NCBI GenBank assembly: GCA_963768085.1
Contig: CAVYGO010000002.1
Coordinates: 540,261 to 604,260 of the forward strand
Direction of reading: 5' to 3'
DNA from: Pukyongia sp963768085
GTDB taxonomy: Bacteria > Bacteroidota > Bacteroidia > Flavobacteriales > Flavobacteriaceae
Length of the DNA stretch: 64,000 nucleotides
Shown here: positions 53,741 to 61,924 of the stretch, piece by piece
Numbering within the stretch: the stretch's first letter is position 1
Layout: each line of letters begins with the position of its first letter
Made by a program: the position numbers and the translations under genes
The notes under the pieces: generated by a model
Database searches by the model: none
What the model saw: only the letters and a program-made list of their open reading frames with translations
What the model was told of the DNA's origin: nothing

Positions 53741-53877
53741 GGAAGATGGGAGTCGGGAGTCGGAAGTCGGGAGTCCGAAGCGATGCATATGGAAACTGCA
53801 AAATTCAGTTTAATGACCTTCATCATTTTTTCTCCCACAATCAATTTGCACCTTTATGTAATTCAATACCAGAGATC

Positions 53878-54648
53878 ATGAAAAATACAGCCACACATAA
53901 CAAGCGAGAAAGATCATTACAGAAGTCGGCTCCACATTCATTCAACGAATTGCTGAGCTTAAAAAACCAAGGCGATCGAGGTGCTTTCAACGAGCATTTA
54001 TTAAAAATGCTCCCTGAAGTTGAGAAGTTCATCAATAGAAGATTAGATGCTGCCATTCATAAAGGGCATTTTCCTAAGAGCAAATACAAAGCAGAAGATT
54101 TTGTCGATCAGCTTTTTATTGAAGTATACGGCTCCATTGGAGATGTTAAAAACGAGAATGATTTCTATATCTGGTTATTCAAGAAAACCAATGAATTACT
54201 GGATAAAACCATCGCTAAGGAAGAACTTGAAGATTCATTATTTAAAAATATCGATGAATACTCAAGCGCCGAGTGGAAACAGATGTCAGAAAAATTCAGT
54301 GCGGAGGCCGATGGCGATCTGATCATGAGGGAGGATTTGGAAGATGTTTCATACCATAAAAGCAAACAATCCCTGAAACACATCTTTATTGAGGATAATG
54401 AAAAGGCGCTTATTGAGAAACTTGATAGAGATTTAAGTGAGGAAGATGTCAATCGATTTACAGACCTGGTGCTACAAAATTTCCCGCAGCCTATGCATAC
54501 GGTTTTCGAATTATTTACCAAACAGAATTTTACCCTATTCCAAATTTCAGAAATAATGCAGCGCAGTGTCGATGAAGTTGAAGAATTGTTAAAAGAAGCA
54601 CGCGCGATTCTGTATAACAGTCTGTCTGCCTGGTACCCGGAAAATTAA
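53878..54648 (+). CDS. Sigma-70-like protein of unknown specificity
   Basis: ATG 53878 gives 256 residues; the frame is open further up to 53707 but that part reads through a repeat and is not coding-like. The N-terminal half has a sigma region 2-like helix set (KMLPEVEKFINRRLD, KAEDFVDQLFIEVYG, NDFYIWLFKKTNELL). The C-terminal half ends in a region 4-like helix-turn-helix (NFTLFQISEIMQRSVDEVEE). It is far more acidic between these parts than usual ECF sigma factors, and no anti-sigma gene is adjacent. It might be a divergent sigma factor or a regulator built on that fold. Confidence 0.65.
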   Translation: MKNTATHNKRERSLQKSAPHSFNELLSLKNQGDRGAFNEHLLKMLPEVEKFINRRLDAAIHKGHFPKSKYKAEDFVDQLFIEVYGSIGDVKNENDFYIWLFKKTNELLDKTIAKEELEDSLFKNIDEYSSAEWKQMSEKFSAEADGDLIMREDLEDVSYHKSKQSLKHIFIEDNEKALIEKLDRDLSEEDVNRFTDLVLQNFPQPMHTVFELFTKQNFTLFQISEIMQRSVDEVEELLKEARAILYNSLSAWYPEN

Positions 54649-54896
54649 CGCCCGTGCCTTATCGCGCAGCATACCGGATCCTTTTCAAAAGCAACTACAT
54701 GTAAGCATCACTCCAATCGCCTGCCTATACCCTTATGGATCAAAACTCTTAGTTAGAATTCCCACGCACGTTTCGGTGTTATTATGATAATGATCATTGT
54801 TGAACATTTTAATTGTGTATACCTTAAAGCCAAGGATTAATTAATAATGTTGTGAAGAATTTGCAGATCACGCGTCTTCACAAATAAACGATAGTC

Positions 54897-55343
54897 ATGG
54901 CACTAAATTTCAATCAATTTGCTGCAGAAGCAAATCAGTTTTTAAAAGAGTACACCAAAGAGTTAATGCTCGAAGGAGATACTGAGAAAGCGGGACGCAT
55001 ATTATCTTCAATATTACACGGATTACGAGAAATAATAGCAACCCAGGAATCATTGCAGTTGATCGCTCAATTTCCAATGTTCCTTAAGGCCGTTTATGTA
55101 AACGGATGGACCATTCATAAAAAACCTAAAATTAAAACCATGGAGCAGTTTATTGACCTGGTACGAAAATTTGATGGTGTTACGGGTACGAATGACTTCA
55201 AGTCCGATGAGTTAGCCGAACAGTATATTAACGCTACCTTCCTCCTATTGCGAAGGTATGTTTCCCTGGGTGAAATGGAAGATATAAGATCTGAACTTCC
55301 GAAAGACCTGAAATCTATGATGTACCAGAGAATCATGTTTTAA
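54897..55343 (+). CDS. DUF2267 domain protein
   Basis: The 148-residue protein is helical, with LHGLREIIATQESLQLIAQFP, a KPKIKTMEQFIDLVRKFDG middle and the typical ELPKDLKSMM ending of DUF2267 proteins. Family function is unknown; in other bacteria members occur near stress or membrane genes. No operon partner is evident. Confidence 0.8.
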   Translation: MALNFNQFAAEANQFLKEYTKELMLEGDTEKAGRILSSILHGLREIIATQESLQLIAQFPMFLKAVYVNGWTIHKKPKIKTMEQFIDLVRKFDGVTGTNDFKSDELAEQYINATFLLLRRYVSLGEMEDIRSELPKDLKSMMYQRIMF

Positions 55344-55507
55344 CGGCATACATTATTAAGTTATGAATGCTGCTGTAAATCGCTTTTTAATAAAAAAAGT
55401 AAGGTTTCATCTTCATAACGATACCTTCATGCTGTTTCGATCTGCCTACCCATGCATAACAATAAATACAGACTCAGCGAGCGCAGTGACTTAATTCTTG
55501 TAAGACT

Positions 55508-55738
55508 TTAGTCCCTGTTCCCGTCCTGGATAGGTTCGGTTTCGGGCATCATCTTATTTAAGATAAAATAGACCGGACAAAATTTAGTTAACGGACTAAT
55601 AATTTGCAATGCGGCAACGGCAACGGCCATATATAGCCATTGTAGGTTGACAGTAAATGCCAGGATGGCACTGGTTAGGTAAAGGACTCCCACAATTGCA
55701 TCGTGAGCTCTGATTTTAGCTTTATTTTTTGTTTCCAT
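55508..55738 (-). CDS. DUF2892 small membrane protein
   Basis: The 76-residue protein has two hydrophobic helices (about 14-34 and 35-52) and the signature SPLTKFCPVYFILN of the DUF2892 group, often the tail of rhodanese-like YgaP or a free membrane protein. Here it stands alone. The conserved cysteine is at position 54 approximately. Confidence 0.82.
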   Translation of the reverse strand: METKNKAKIRAHDAIVGVLYLTSAILAFTVNLQWLYMAVAVAALQIISPLTKFCPVYFILNKMMPETEPIQDGNRD

Positions 55739-55909
55739 GAAGTGAGATTTAATTGTGTATTCCTGTTCGAACTATTGGAAATATATAGTCACAACCTACT
55801 GAAATAAACAGGATTACGAATTAAATATAGTGATATTTTTAAACTTTTCTCCAGGAGCCACGAGCTATCATTTAATCCAGATGAAGTGACTATGCTATAT
55901 TTAGAACTC

Positions 55910-57406
55910 CTACAAATAGACAGAAACCGTTAAAAACCCAATAATGGTAACCAGCAGCATCCAGAACAGCGGCATAATGAATTTTATCCATTTATTAAAT
56001 CCTACCTTAACAATGGCTAAAGCGGCCAATATCAACCCGGTAGGATTGATCAGGAAGAACAAGCCCATGCCGTACATATAGGCATTTACCACTACTTCAC
56101 GACCTACATTGGCCGTATCGGCCAATGGTGCCATGATAGGCATAGTTAGCACCGCCATCCCGGAGGACGACGGGATAAAGAAGGAAAGGCCGTTGTAGAC
56201 GAGAAACATCACATTGGCGAACACTCCCTTTTCCATACCTGTGGTGAGCGCCGAAGCATTATAGAGCATGGTATCGCTAATTAGTCCATCGGTCATGATC
56301 ACCGAAACTCCCCTGGCGATCCCAATAATAAAGGCCACACCTAAAAGTGCCCCTGCGCCATTGGAGAACGCCTCTACAAAATCCGATTCCCTGATCTTGC
56401 CCACAATTCCGATAAGAATAGCGCCTACCAGGAACACTGCGGTCATTTCCACGAACCACCAGTCCAGCATCGACACTCCTATCACCATTACGATAAAACT
56501 GGCCGAAAAAATGAGAATGATAAGTCGTAAGCGATTGGTGAGCTTGGTATCGGTCTGGGCGGTTGTAAGCCCGAACATGGCTTCGATCTTTTCTTTCTGT
56601 TCAAATATTATGGAACGACTGGGATCTTTCTTTACTCGTTTCGCATACCGCAGAATATAGACGATGGTGATAGTGAGACATATTAAAAGTACAAGTATCC
56701 TGGCTTCGATCCCCGAGGTCCAGTTGATCCCTGCTGAGTCGGAAGCAATGATGGTGGAAAAAGGATTTATGGTAGAGCACATCGAACCTATGGCCGAACC
56801 TAAGAAGATACAGGCAAGTCCCACCATAGCGTCATAGCCTGCTGCAATAAAGACCGGGATGAGGATAGGATAAAAAGCCATGGTCTCTTCTGCCAGACCG
56901 AAGGTGGTTCCCCCGGCAGCGATCAGTGTAGTGACAAGTATAATGAGGATATATTCCCGTCCTTTCAGCATCTGGGCCATCCAGGAGATCCCGGCATCGA
57001 AGGCGCCCGTCCGGTTCATGATACCTATAAGTCCACCAATAAAGAGTACCAGGAAGATGATATCGGCCGCTTCAATGATCCCTTTTACGGGCGATTGGAC
57101 AAAAGCACCGAACCCCTGGGGTTTGGCTTCTACCTCGCGGTAGGTCTCCGGTATATTAATGGGTTTGTAAATATCCCCGCTGGTAAATTTCTCTATTGGG
57201 ATCAATACGTTCAGCGCCTCCAGGGTTTCCTGGGTAGCAGGCAGGGATTCCGTCCCGTCTTTATGGGTTCGTACGAAGCTATTTTCCGCTTCGCTATACG
57301 CCAGGGTATCGTACTGACCTGCGGGTACTACCCATGTAAGCAGGGTTACCATGCCGGCAATGAGCAATAGAATGGTCTGCGCCGTAGGGAATTTGAATTT
57401 TTTCAT
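55910..57406 (-). CDS. YfcC family membrane transporter
   Basis: ATG 57406 gives 498 residues beginning MKKFKFPTAQTILLLIAG; the frame continues to 57499 but that part is Lys/Arg-rich and read through a repeat. About 12-14 membrane helices occur with a 60-residue periplasmic-like loop after the first (RTHKDGTESLP...). Motifs GGTTFGLAEETMAFYPIL and NPTGLILAALAIVKV fit the YfcC / C4-dicarboxylate-arginine antiporter-like family. The substrate is not determined; basic amino acids or dicarboxylates are plausible. Confidence 0.85.
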   Translation of the reverse strand: MKKFKFPTAQTILLLIAGMVTLLTWVVPAGQYDTLAYSEAENSFVRTHKDGTESLPATQETLEALNVLIPIEKFTSGDIYKPINIPETYREVEAKPQGFGAFVQSPVKGIIEAADIIFLVLFIGGLIGIMNRTGAFDAGISWMAQMLKGREYILIILVTTLIAAGGTTFGLAEETMAFYPILIPVFIAAGYDAMVGLACIFLGSAIGSMCSTINPFSTIIASDSAGINWTSGIEARILVLLICLTITIVYILRYAKRVKKDPSRSIIFEQKEKIEAMFGLTTAQTDTKLTNRLRLIILIFSASFIVMVIGVSMLDWWFVEMTAVFLVGAILIGIVGKIRESDFVEAFSNGAGALLGVAFIIGIARGVSVIMTDGLISDTMLYNASALTTGMEKGVFANVMFLVYNGLSFFIPSSSGMAVLTMPIMAPLADTANVGREVVVNAYMYGMGLFFLINPTGLILAALAIVKVGFNKWIKFIMPLFWMLLVTIIGFLTVSVYL

Positions 57407-57557
57407 GTAGTTAGTTAGTTGGTTTTCGCTGTCGCAAGGATTAAAGATAGTTTTTTCTTTCTTTCTTGTTTTTCTTCCTTTCTTTTTTGCATTACCCAAA
57501 AAAGTAATGCTTAATCTTCATTTCTTCTTCATTTTCTTTGCTCGTCCAAATTCTTTC

Positions 57558-57823
57558 CTTTCTTTTTTGCATTACCCAAAAAAGAAACAAAAAACTCTAG
57601 GCCTGCACCGAAAAAAGCTAAATTCTACAATTGGCTCACTACGATTTATTAACCTTGCCCCACTTCGTGGGCCTTCGAGCAACACAAATCGTTTAACGTT
57701 CGGCAATCTTGAATTTTACGCATTTTTCGCTGAGGGCCGTTAACTGGTTTCAGCCATATTCAAACCCTTTTCGTCCAGTATAGATGAACAAAAGCTCCGA
57801 GATTCAGGAGCGAAGCGACGCGG
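57558..57823. repeat. Left arm of a ~266-bp imperfect inverted repeat
   Basis: The sequence from the poly-pyrimidine TTTCTTTTTTGCATTACCC to GAAGCGACGCGG matches the reverse complement of 61651-61916 over nearly its whole length, with scattered substitutions and small gaps. Shared words include CTAGGCCTGCACCG, CGATTTATTAACCTTG, CACTTCGTGGGCCTTC and GATTCAGGAGCG. A shorter copy of the pyrimidine word lies just before (57480-57515). No open frame of note is present. Confidence 0.75.
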
Positions 57824-57835
57824 AGGGCATCGAAG

Positions 57836-58258
57836 TGACCGGAGAATGACCCTTCGGCTCCGCTCAGGGTCCAGGTGATTGTTTTTGAGAAATAAAGGTC
57901 ACTGAGCGGAGTCGAAGTGACCGGAGAATGGCCCTTCGGCACTTCGACAACCCTTCGGCTACGCTCTGGATAACAGCTCAGCACATCGCTCCGCTCTGGG
58001 TCCACTGGTGATTGTTTTTCAGAAATAAAGGTCACTGAGCGGAGTCGAAGTGACCGGAGAATGACCCTTCGGCTCCGCTCATGGGTCCACTGGTGATTGT
58101 TTTTCAGAAATAAAGGTCACTGAGCGGAGTCGAAGTGACCGGAGAATGACCCTTCGATACGATTTGCTGGTCATTGAGTGTTCGCTGAAAGCGAATGTAG
58201 TTCTGCTGAGCCAGTCGAAGCATCGAAATGCAGCAAATCACTCAGGGTCCTGGTGATC
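57836..58258. repeat. Array of four irregular 82-133-bp repeat units
   Basis: Units begin with TGACCGGAGAATG at 57836, 57918, 58051 and 58136, each followed by CCCTTCGG, CGCTC...GGGTCC, a TGATTGTTTTT word and a TGAGCGGAGTCGAAG word. The second unit carries an extra segment shared with the 112-bp blocks. The array runs into the 3' end of the glycosyltransferase gene, whose last codons and stop come from the repeat. Confidence 0.75.
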
Positions 58259-60346
58259 AAACGTCGGAATCAGGAATAACAATTGTTGCTGTTTAAGAAC
58301 GTCCACGACCGTCTTAAACTCCGGGCTTATATTGGCGGGTAATTCTCCTTTTTTAAAGAGGTTTTCAATCTGTTCTTTCATGGCCGGATTGTGGTACTCC
58401 AGCAGTAATTCGCCTTCCCCCAGGGTAACCAGCACATCGGTTTCCGAATAATCGAATTGAGCCCTTGGATTCACTACTATCTTTTCGGCCTTAGCCTGGT
58501 ACGCACGGGCCAAAACTTTATACAGAGCTTCCAGAACCCGATCTACCGTCACCGAATTCAAACAGATGCGGTGTTCACAATTGAGGATCACGTCGTAATT
58601 ACAGCGAATATTACACACTCCCTGTTTTCCCCATATCAACTCGTTATGGGAGGCAAAACTACCCCAGCTACCCGGGCCCGTAGGGCCGTAGATACCCACG
58701 GTAGGAACGTCGAACGCCCCTGCAACATGCGTAATTCCTGCGTCGTTTCCTACGTGAAAAAGAGCATTTTCCATCACCATTCCCACATCGGTCATACCAC
58801 CTGTAATATAGGTGATCCTGTCGGATTCCTCATTCAGGTATTGTGCAATATCGGGGTCTTCAGGTCCCTGGATGATACTGCAGTTCAGTTTGGGAAATTG
58901 CTTCAATAAGGTCCTGATGAGATTGGCGTATTTATCGGTTGGCCAGATCTTCAGTAAAAACCCGGCTCCATGGTGTACTACAAAATAGGGGTCACTTTCG
59001 AGAGGCTGGTGTTTGAAATACGGATATCCTGCCAGGTGATTGTCGATATCGGGATGTAGTTTTGCGATCGTATCGATATAATGCTGAATGGCGTGTTGTT
59101 TCACCTTTCTATGCGTTGGATATTTCAGTGCATGGGGCAGATCGTATCCCCGGAAGGCGGGATAATTGCCTAGTTCGTATATATGGGTATAGTCATCCTC
59201 ACTGGCCCTGGCCACCGTTTCAGATATTACTTTTACATCCAGGTACTTGCTGAAGAATTCAACAAGTCTCGGTGCTACGGCCAGCGCAAGCGATTCACTT
59301 ACCTCCGCAAGTTTATAGACGGCCGGAACCGCAAAAAAGATATCTCCCAGGCCGCCATAACTCTTGTACACTAGCACCTTTTTCAATTTTGGCGCAGTAA
59401 TAGTTTTCGACTCATTATTCAGAAAATCGGTTATCGAATTCCAGAAATTAGCCGGAGCTGCTTCAATCTCTTCTACAGCCTTTTCGGGATCGTCCGGATA
59501 GAAATTGAAAGAAAAAGTACCTATCCGGTCATTGCCCAATATTTCACACCCTGAGAGAAAGGCTTCTGCCACGAGTCGTCCCGAGGGTTCGGGCCAAACC
59601 GGTTTGCAAAAAAGGGTTTTTGTACGTCCCAGTACTTCCAGTACCTCCTCATTGGAGATAGGGTCGTTAAAAGTAATATTGGCCGGAATTTCACGCCTTA
59701 GCCTATTCATCCCATACACCGGAAAACTCTTCCCGGGATGAGCTTCAGCAAAAGAGACATACTCATGGCCGCCTTTGAGATAATTGAGGTCGCCAAAAAA
59801 GGGAATGGTATCAGCATCCCTTTTTTTGGAAGGTTTAAGTTGAGCAATATTTACCGTGGGCGGCATAATGAGTTTCCTGGCTACGGCCTCTCCGTAAAAT
59901 TCGAAATGGGCCTTATAGTGTTTTGGCGACTGGAATACATTAAGAACAGCCCCGGCAAAAAGGGTTCTGTAAAGGTGAAATTTATCCGGGTCGCAGCAAC
60001 TGCGCACTTTTGGATCTACGGTACATAATATATTGCGCCGTATGCAAAAGTTGTAGTCGTATTCTACTTTCACATAGGGGGTTTTTTCGGAAATAAGCCA
60101 TTGTAGTAGCTCCTTTTCATAGTGGCATCGCGAACAGCTGTTCAGCACTACCAGGTCTGCCGTGCGTATCTGGTTCCTGGTCTTGTCGATATCGGACAGG
60201 TTATCTAAGGTAATCACATAGCCGCGTTCTTTGCCAACAGCCATAAGTTCTTTTATGGTGAGTTCGGCGCCGCGAGGTGTGGCGAGTGATGTGTCGTGAA
60301 GAAATAATATAGTTTGCAATGGACAGAAGGGGATTATAAATGACAT
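58238..60346 (-). CDS. Bifunctional glycosyltransferase (GT4-like plus GT9-like)
   Basis: The 702-residue protein has an N-terminal GT-B-like part (about 10-310) with CNDxxR-like CSRCHYEKE, cysteine clusters (CIRRNILC, CCDPDKFH) and a GT4-type EPSGRLVAEAFLSGCEI end motif, and a C-terminal GT9 heptosyltransferase-like part (from ~325: VLVYKSYGGLGDIFFAVP to DAGITHVAGAFDVPTVGIYG). GT9 enzymes add heptose or related sugars to LPS. The ATG at 60346 lies in a hairpin; the TTG at 60319, giving LQTILFLHD, may be the real start. The stop codon lies in repeat DNA. Confidence 0.75.
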   Translation of the reverse strand: MSFIIPFCPLQTILFLHDTSLATPRGAELTIKELMAVGKERGYVITLDNLSDIDKTRNQIRTADLVVLNSCSRCHYEKELLQWLISEKTPYVKVEYDYNFCIRRNILCTVDPKVRSCCDPDKFHLYRTLFAGAVLNVFQSPKHYKAHFEFYGEAVARKLIMPPTVNIAQLKPSKKRDADTIPFFGDLNYLKGGHEYVSFAEAHPGKSFPVYGMNRLRREIPANITFNDPISNEEVLEVLGRTKTLFCKPVWPEPSGRLVAEAFLSGCEILGNDRIGTFSFNFYPDDPEKAVEEIEAAPANFWNSITDFLNNESKTITAPKLKKVLVYKSYGGLGDIFFAVPAVYKLAEVSESLALAVAPRLVEFFSKYLDVKVISETVARASEDDYTHIYELGNYPAFRGYDLPHALKYPTHRKVKQHAIQHYIDTIAKLHPDIDNHLAGYPYFKHQPLESDPYFVVHHGAGFLLKIWPTDKYANLIRTLLKQFPKLNCSIIQGPEDPDIAQYLNEESDRITYITGGMTDVGMVMENALFHVGNDAGITHVAGAFDVPTVGIYGPTGPGSWGSFASHNELIWGKQGVCNIRCNYDVILNCEHRICLNSVTVDRVLEALYKVLARAYQAKAEKIVVNPRAQFDYSETDVLVTLGEGELLLEYHNPAMKEQIENLFKKGELPANISPEFKTVVDVLKQQQLLFLIPTFDHQDPE

Positions 60347-60370
60347 TCCGGAGTGAGCCCCGGAATGTCA
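60341..60370 (-). promoter_or_regulatory. 11-bp hairpin between the lipoprotein and glycosyltransferase genes
   Basis: TGACATTCCGG and CCGGAATGTCA form a perfect 11-bp stem with an 8-base loop. On the minus strand the ATG of the glycosyltransferase is in the 3' arm. Only a weak T stretch (TTTATAAT) follows, so it could be a terminator or a translation-control element. Confidence 0.5.
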
Positions 60371-60395
60371 TAAAAGCATTTAACACCAGTTCGTG

Positions 60396-60956
60396 TTACA
60401 CCTTTTCGAACACAAGGACGTCGGTACCGCTTCCGCCACCACTTACATCCTGCAATTCGATTCGATTGCTCAACACACTGATAATATCCCAGTCTGAATT
60501 GAACTCATCGAAAGGCATACCGGTGAAGTTCAGTGCAAGACTGCTTCCGGCCGCGTTCACCACCCAGGTACCGTTGTTCGTGTTACTGCCATTAGTAGCT
60601 GTTACCAGATCACTCGCCATAAAGTCGACATTATAGCCGTTAAAATCAGCTGTCTCATCTACGCCGCTATCGATATAGCTGGCGACGATCCACATCCCGG
60701 CGAGCAAGATATCACGGATCGCCTGAGCGTCTCCATAATAGCCGTCGTCGTAGTAACCGTCATCGTAATAGCCGTCGTCGTAATAGCCATCGTCGTAATA
60801 ACCGTCTCCGTAATAGCCATTGTCGTAATAGCCATCATCAAATGAACCGTTATCGTCGTCGGTGCTACAGGACTGCAACAAGGAACCGGTAATCGAAATG
60901 GATGAAACAGCCAATAAAGCCTGCCCCGATCTTTTAATAAACTTTCTCCGTTCCAT
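60396..60956 (-). CDS. Secreted lipoprotein with DGYY tandem repeats
   Basis: ATG 60956 gives 186 residues. The N-terminus MERRKFIKRSGQALLAVSS has a twin-arginine-like RRKFIK motif and a lipobox-like LLQSC. A 35-residue array of seven DDGYY-type pentapeptides follows. The C-terminal part (NGSNTNNGTW, GTDVLVFEKV) resembles the uncharacterised beta-rich domain often seen in Flavobacteriia secreted proteins. Start at 61013 would add a non-signal leader. It is the upstream neighbour of the glycosyltransferase on the minus strand. Confidence 0.65.
   Translation of the reverse strand: MERRKFIKRSGQALLAVSSISITGSLLQSCSTDDDNGSFDDGYYDNGYYGDGYYDDGYYDDGYYDDGYYDDGYYGDAQAIRDILLAGMWIVASYIDSGVDETADFNGYNVDFMASDLVTATNGSNTNNGTWVVNAAGSSLALNFTGMPFDEFNSDWDIISVLSNRIELQDVSGGGSGTDVLVFEKV
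60735..60839 (-). repeat. Tandem array of 15-bp units (7 copies) coding for DDGYY
   Basis: Exactly 105 bases form seven 15-base units with differences mainly in third codon positions. Because the unit is a multiple of three, copy-number change would not shift the frame. Confidence 0.75.
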
Positions 60957-61013
60957 AGACTCGGTGTTTAAATTAGAAAAGCAAAGCGCAACCGACGTCC
61001 CTCGCCGTTGCAT

Positions 61014-61650
61014 ACAATGCTTTTAAAGTAAACAGCTAAGTCCCATGTTTACCCTACCCTAAGATACAATTTAATTTAAAACGAATAATTAAATCACAAT
61101 ATTTAATGATGAATCGGGTTCCAGGTCGAATTACAGCTATGGTTTCCAGCAATAATGACCCTTCGGCACTTCGACAATCCTTCGGCACTTCGACAAGCTC
61201 AGTGCGGCGCTCCGCTCTGGATAACAGCTCAGCACATCGCTCCGCTCAGGGTCCACTGGTGATTGTTTTTCAGAAATAAAGGTCACTGATGATTGTTTTT
61301 CGAAAATAAAGGTCACTGAGCGGAGTCGAAGTGACCGGAGTATGACCCTTCCGCTCCGCTCAGGGTCAACGGGTGATTGTTTTTCAGAAATAAAGGTCGC
61401 TGATGCACCGCTGGATTTCGATACCATCCGCCACGGCGGATCACTCAATCACCAGCGGAGTGTATCGAAGTGACCGAAGAATGACCCTTCGGTACGGGTG
61501 GGAAAACTCCAGGTCTGCTCAATATTATTTTAATTTATTAGAAAGTTATTCTTTGTTCTTTTTTGCCCCTCCAAAAAAGAACCCAAAAAGGAGGCCTCTT
61601 CGAAGGTATTTTCAAAACTGCTACCGCGTTTTGAAACCGGTTCCAAAACT
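61014..61650. repeat. Intergenic stretch with further copies of the 82-bp type units
   Basis: No gene is visible. From about 61157 to 61498 the words CACTTCGACAA, GGCGCTCCGCTCTGG, TGATTGTTTTTCAGAAATAA, AGGTCACTGAGCGGAGTCG and GTGACCGGAG recur, as in the 57836 array. 61014-61156 is AT-rich upstream sequence of the DGYY lipoprotein. Confidence 0.6.
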
Positions 61651-61916
61651 CCGCGTCGCTGCGCTCCTGAATCTCGGAGCTTTTGTTCACCTATACTGGA
61701 CGAAGAGGGTTTTAGTTTTGGCCAAAACCAGAAACCTGGCCCTCAGCGGGAAATGCGTAACAATTCAAGATTGATGAGCGTTAAACGATTTGTGTTGTTT
61801 GAAGGCCCACGAAGTGGGTCAAGGTTAATAAATCGTAGCGAAACGATCGTAGAATTTAGCATTTGACGGTGCAGGCCTAGACTTTTTTGTTTCTTTTTTT
61901 GGCGATGAAAAAAAGA
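61651..61916. repeat. Right arm of the ~266-bp imperfect inverted repeat
   Basis: Reverse-complement partner of 57558-57823. Together the arms bracket the glycosyltransferase, the DGYY lipoprotein and their repeat arrays (~3.8 kb). No transposase or integrase frame lies inside. Confidence 0.75.
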
Positions 61917-61924
61917 AAATAAAA

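Noticed and set aside
53129..53844. Two minus-strand reading frames rich in PERSRRVVEV
   Set aside because: They lie entirely in repeat DNA that appears in several places and orientations, have no family resemblance, and their strings recur in unrelated frames.
57407..57499. N-terminal extension of the YfcC transporter
   Set aside because: The added residues (Lys/Arg-rich) come from a pyrimidine repeat; the membrane-protein start at 57406 fits the family.
57836..58258. Possible CRISPR array
   Set aside because: Unit lengths vary (82, 133, 85 bases), there are no equal-length unique spacers, the units are similar over their whole length, and no cas gene is near.
57558..61916. Inverted repeats as ends of an insertion sequence
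   Set aside because: No transposase-like frame lies between or next to the arms, and related sequence occurs singly at 51775, so a plain IS is not supported.
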